The position numbers and the translations under genes are program-made. From Actinomycetes bacterium (GTDB taxonomy: Bacteria > Actinomycetota > Acidimicrobiia > Spongiisociales > UBA5794), in contig JAMBLL010000030.1 of NCBI GenBank assembly GCA_023336765.1, forward strand, positions 1-14,211: DNA of 14,211 bases, given 5' to 3'. The notes beneath the pieces were generated by a model that was given only the letters and a program-made list of their open reading frames with translations, was not told the DNA's origin and searched no databases. Below are positions 13,275 through 14,211 of this stretch, piece after piece. Within the stretch, counting starts at the first letter, position 1. Every line of letters starts with the position of its first letter.

Positions 13275-14035
13275 TGGACCTCTCACTCAAGATCTGGAGA
13301 CAGGCCCGCGCAAACGAAGAGGGCGAATTCAAGACCTATCAGGCCAAGAACGTAAGTCCTGAGGCCTCGTTCCTCGAGATGCTCGATGAGGTCAACGAAG
13401 AGCTCAACGCGACAGGTGAGGATCCGATCGCATTCGAGCACGACTGCAGGGAGGGAATCTGCGGCGCCTGCGGGGTCATGATCAATGGCAGCCCCCACGG
13501 TCCACAGTCGGGTACGGCCACATGCCAGCTACACATGCGGAAATTCGAGGACGGTGACTCGATCACGATCGAGCCATGGAGGGCAACAGCCTTCCCCGTC
13601 CTCAAGGACCTCATTGTGGACAGAGCGCCCTTCGACCGAATCATGGAGGCTGGCGGATACATCTCGGTGAACACCGGAGCGGCTCCTGATGCCAACATCA
13701 TTGCAGTACCCAAATGGTCAGCCGAGTCCGCGATGGATGCTGCATCGTGCATCGGATGTGCTGCCTGTGTTGCGGCCTGTCCCAACAGTGCAGCGAACCT
13801 GTTCACTGCAGCCAAGACACAGCACCTGAATCTTCTGCCCCAGGGCAAGCCAGAGCGATATCTCAGAGCGGCAGCAATGGTCGAAACGATGGAGCAGTAC
13901 TTCGGTTCGTGCACCAACTACGGCGAGTGCGAAAAAGCATGCCCGAAGAACATCTCCATCGACTTCATCGCGATGATGAACAAGGACTACGTCAGGGCAC
14001 AGTTCTTCAACATGGCAAGACAGGGACAGAAGTAG
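13274..14035 (+). CDS. sdhB: Succinate dehydrogenase iron-sulphur subunit
   Basis: 253-residue subunit carrying electrons from FAD to the cytochrome b. All cluster ligands are present: [2Fe-2S] Cys58, Cys63, Cys66 (CREGICGAC) and Cys84; [4Fe-4S] Cys159, Cys162, Cys165 and Cys223; [3Fe-4S] Cys169, Cys213 and Cys219. Cluster assignment follows E. coli SdhB by alignment of spacing. The ferredoxin-like domain spans about 1-110, the helical domain 140-245. Start ATG 13274 overlaps the sdhA stop by one base; GAGGAG at 13258-13263 is 10 nt upstream. It is the last gene of the operon; a hairpin begins 43 nt after the stop. Confidence 0.95.
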   Translation: MDLSLKIWRQARANEEGEFKTYQAKNVSPEASFLEMLDEVNEELNATGEDPIAFEHDCREGICGACGVMINGSPHGPQSGTATCQLHMRKFEDGDSITIEPWRATAFPVLKDLIVDRAPFDRIMEAGGYISVNTGAAPDANIIAVPKWSAESAMDAASCIGCAACVAACPNSAANLFTAAKTQHLNLLPQGKPERYLRAAAMVETMEQYFGSCTNYGECEKACPKNISIDFIAMMNKDYVRAQFFNMARQGQK

Positions 14036-14078
14036 ATTTCAGTCGACAGTTCACAACAACGGACCGCCGGTTTCCTGC

Positions 14079-14098
14079 ATCCCCCTTTCAAGGGGGAT
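14079..14098 (+). terminator. Hairpin terminator after sdhCAB
   Basis: ATCCCCCTT pairs with AAGGGGGAT around a TC centre, a nearly complete palindrome 43 nt after sdhB. No U-tract follows. It is also the left edge of palindromic element copy B, matching the arrangement after the DUF2342 gene. Confidence 0.5.
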
Positions 14099-14211
14099 AA
14101 GCGACGAGCCCCAGCGAGGAGCTAGGGGGATCCGCTCTGTGGCACATGACTTGTTGGCTGTCGCGTTATCCCCCTGCATCGGGACTTCGTCCCTCTGCTG
14201 TCCCCCTTGAA
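14079..14211. mobile_element. MITE-like palindromic intergenic element, copy B (cut by window end)
   Basis: Left arm (14079-14131) and right arm (about 14165-14211) are imperfect inverted repeats: TTCAAGGGGGA at 14087-14097 against TCCCCCTTGAA at 14201-14211, and AGGGGGAT against ATCCCCCT inside. The right arm also has a 5-bp hairpin GGGACTTCGTCCC (14181-14193). Shared sub-motifs with copy A include CAGCGAGG and GAGGGAC. There is no coding content. The element probably continues a few bases past the window. Confidence 0.5.

Overview
The window looks like a chromosomal segment of a GC-rich actinobacterium, most plausibly an uncultured lineage such as Acidimicrobiia. The main evidence is a WhiB-type iron-sulphur regulator, a family restricted to actinobacteria and their phages. 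Supporting evidence is a DUF2342 zincin-like protein, an AhpE-like peroxiredoxin close to the mycobacterial one, GTG/TTG starts and a three-subunit Sdh complex in the order C-A-B. I see no tRNA, rRNA, CRISPR array, transposase or phage gene. Taxonomy below phylum is inference.

Layout, left to right. Plus strand, 1-2552: a membrane-anchored HtrA-type protease (possibly cut at its 5' end by the window edge) and, 5 nt later, a DUF2342 zincin-like protein. A palindromic, MITE-like intergenic element follows (2562-2745). Plus strand, 2805-6588: AhpE-like peroxiredoxin, a Na+/phosphate cotransporter with its own PhoU-like partner, and an ACAD10/11-type acyl-CoA dehydrogenase. A convergent junction at 6589-6697 carries inverted arrays of a 7-bp repeat. 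Minus strand, 10347 down to 6698: whiB, a membrane-anchored protein of unknown function, tatA, then an ECF sigma factor, a zinc-type anti-sigma factor and an RseB-like exported protein, the last three with overlapping ends. Plus strand, 10584-14035: sdhC-sdhA-sdhB. The window ends inside a second copy of the palindromic element.

How the genes work together. The sigma / anti-sigma / RseB-like trio looks like a complete envelope-stress signalling unit. The anti-sigma factor has one membrane span and a short outer tail that the exported RseB-like protein could bind. The sigma gene has its own GGAAC-N17-CGTT promoter, which suggests autoregulation. HtrA and TatA, both envelope quality-control or export components, lie nearby, recalling the mycobacterial sigE-rseA-htrA-tatB locus in a rearranged form. 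The phosphate pair couples transport to a PhoU-like regulator. sdhCAB encodes a Bacillus/Sdh1-type succinate:quinone oxidoreductase with a five-helix cytochrome b.

The genes are mostly recognisable families. The unusual content lies between them: short tandem heptamers (GGCTGNN and TAAATCG) that appear to supply a -35 element for sdh and stop codons in all frames at the convergent junction, and two related palindromic elements that start with terminator-like hairpins. No intergenic gap exceeds 300 bases.
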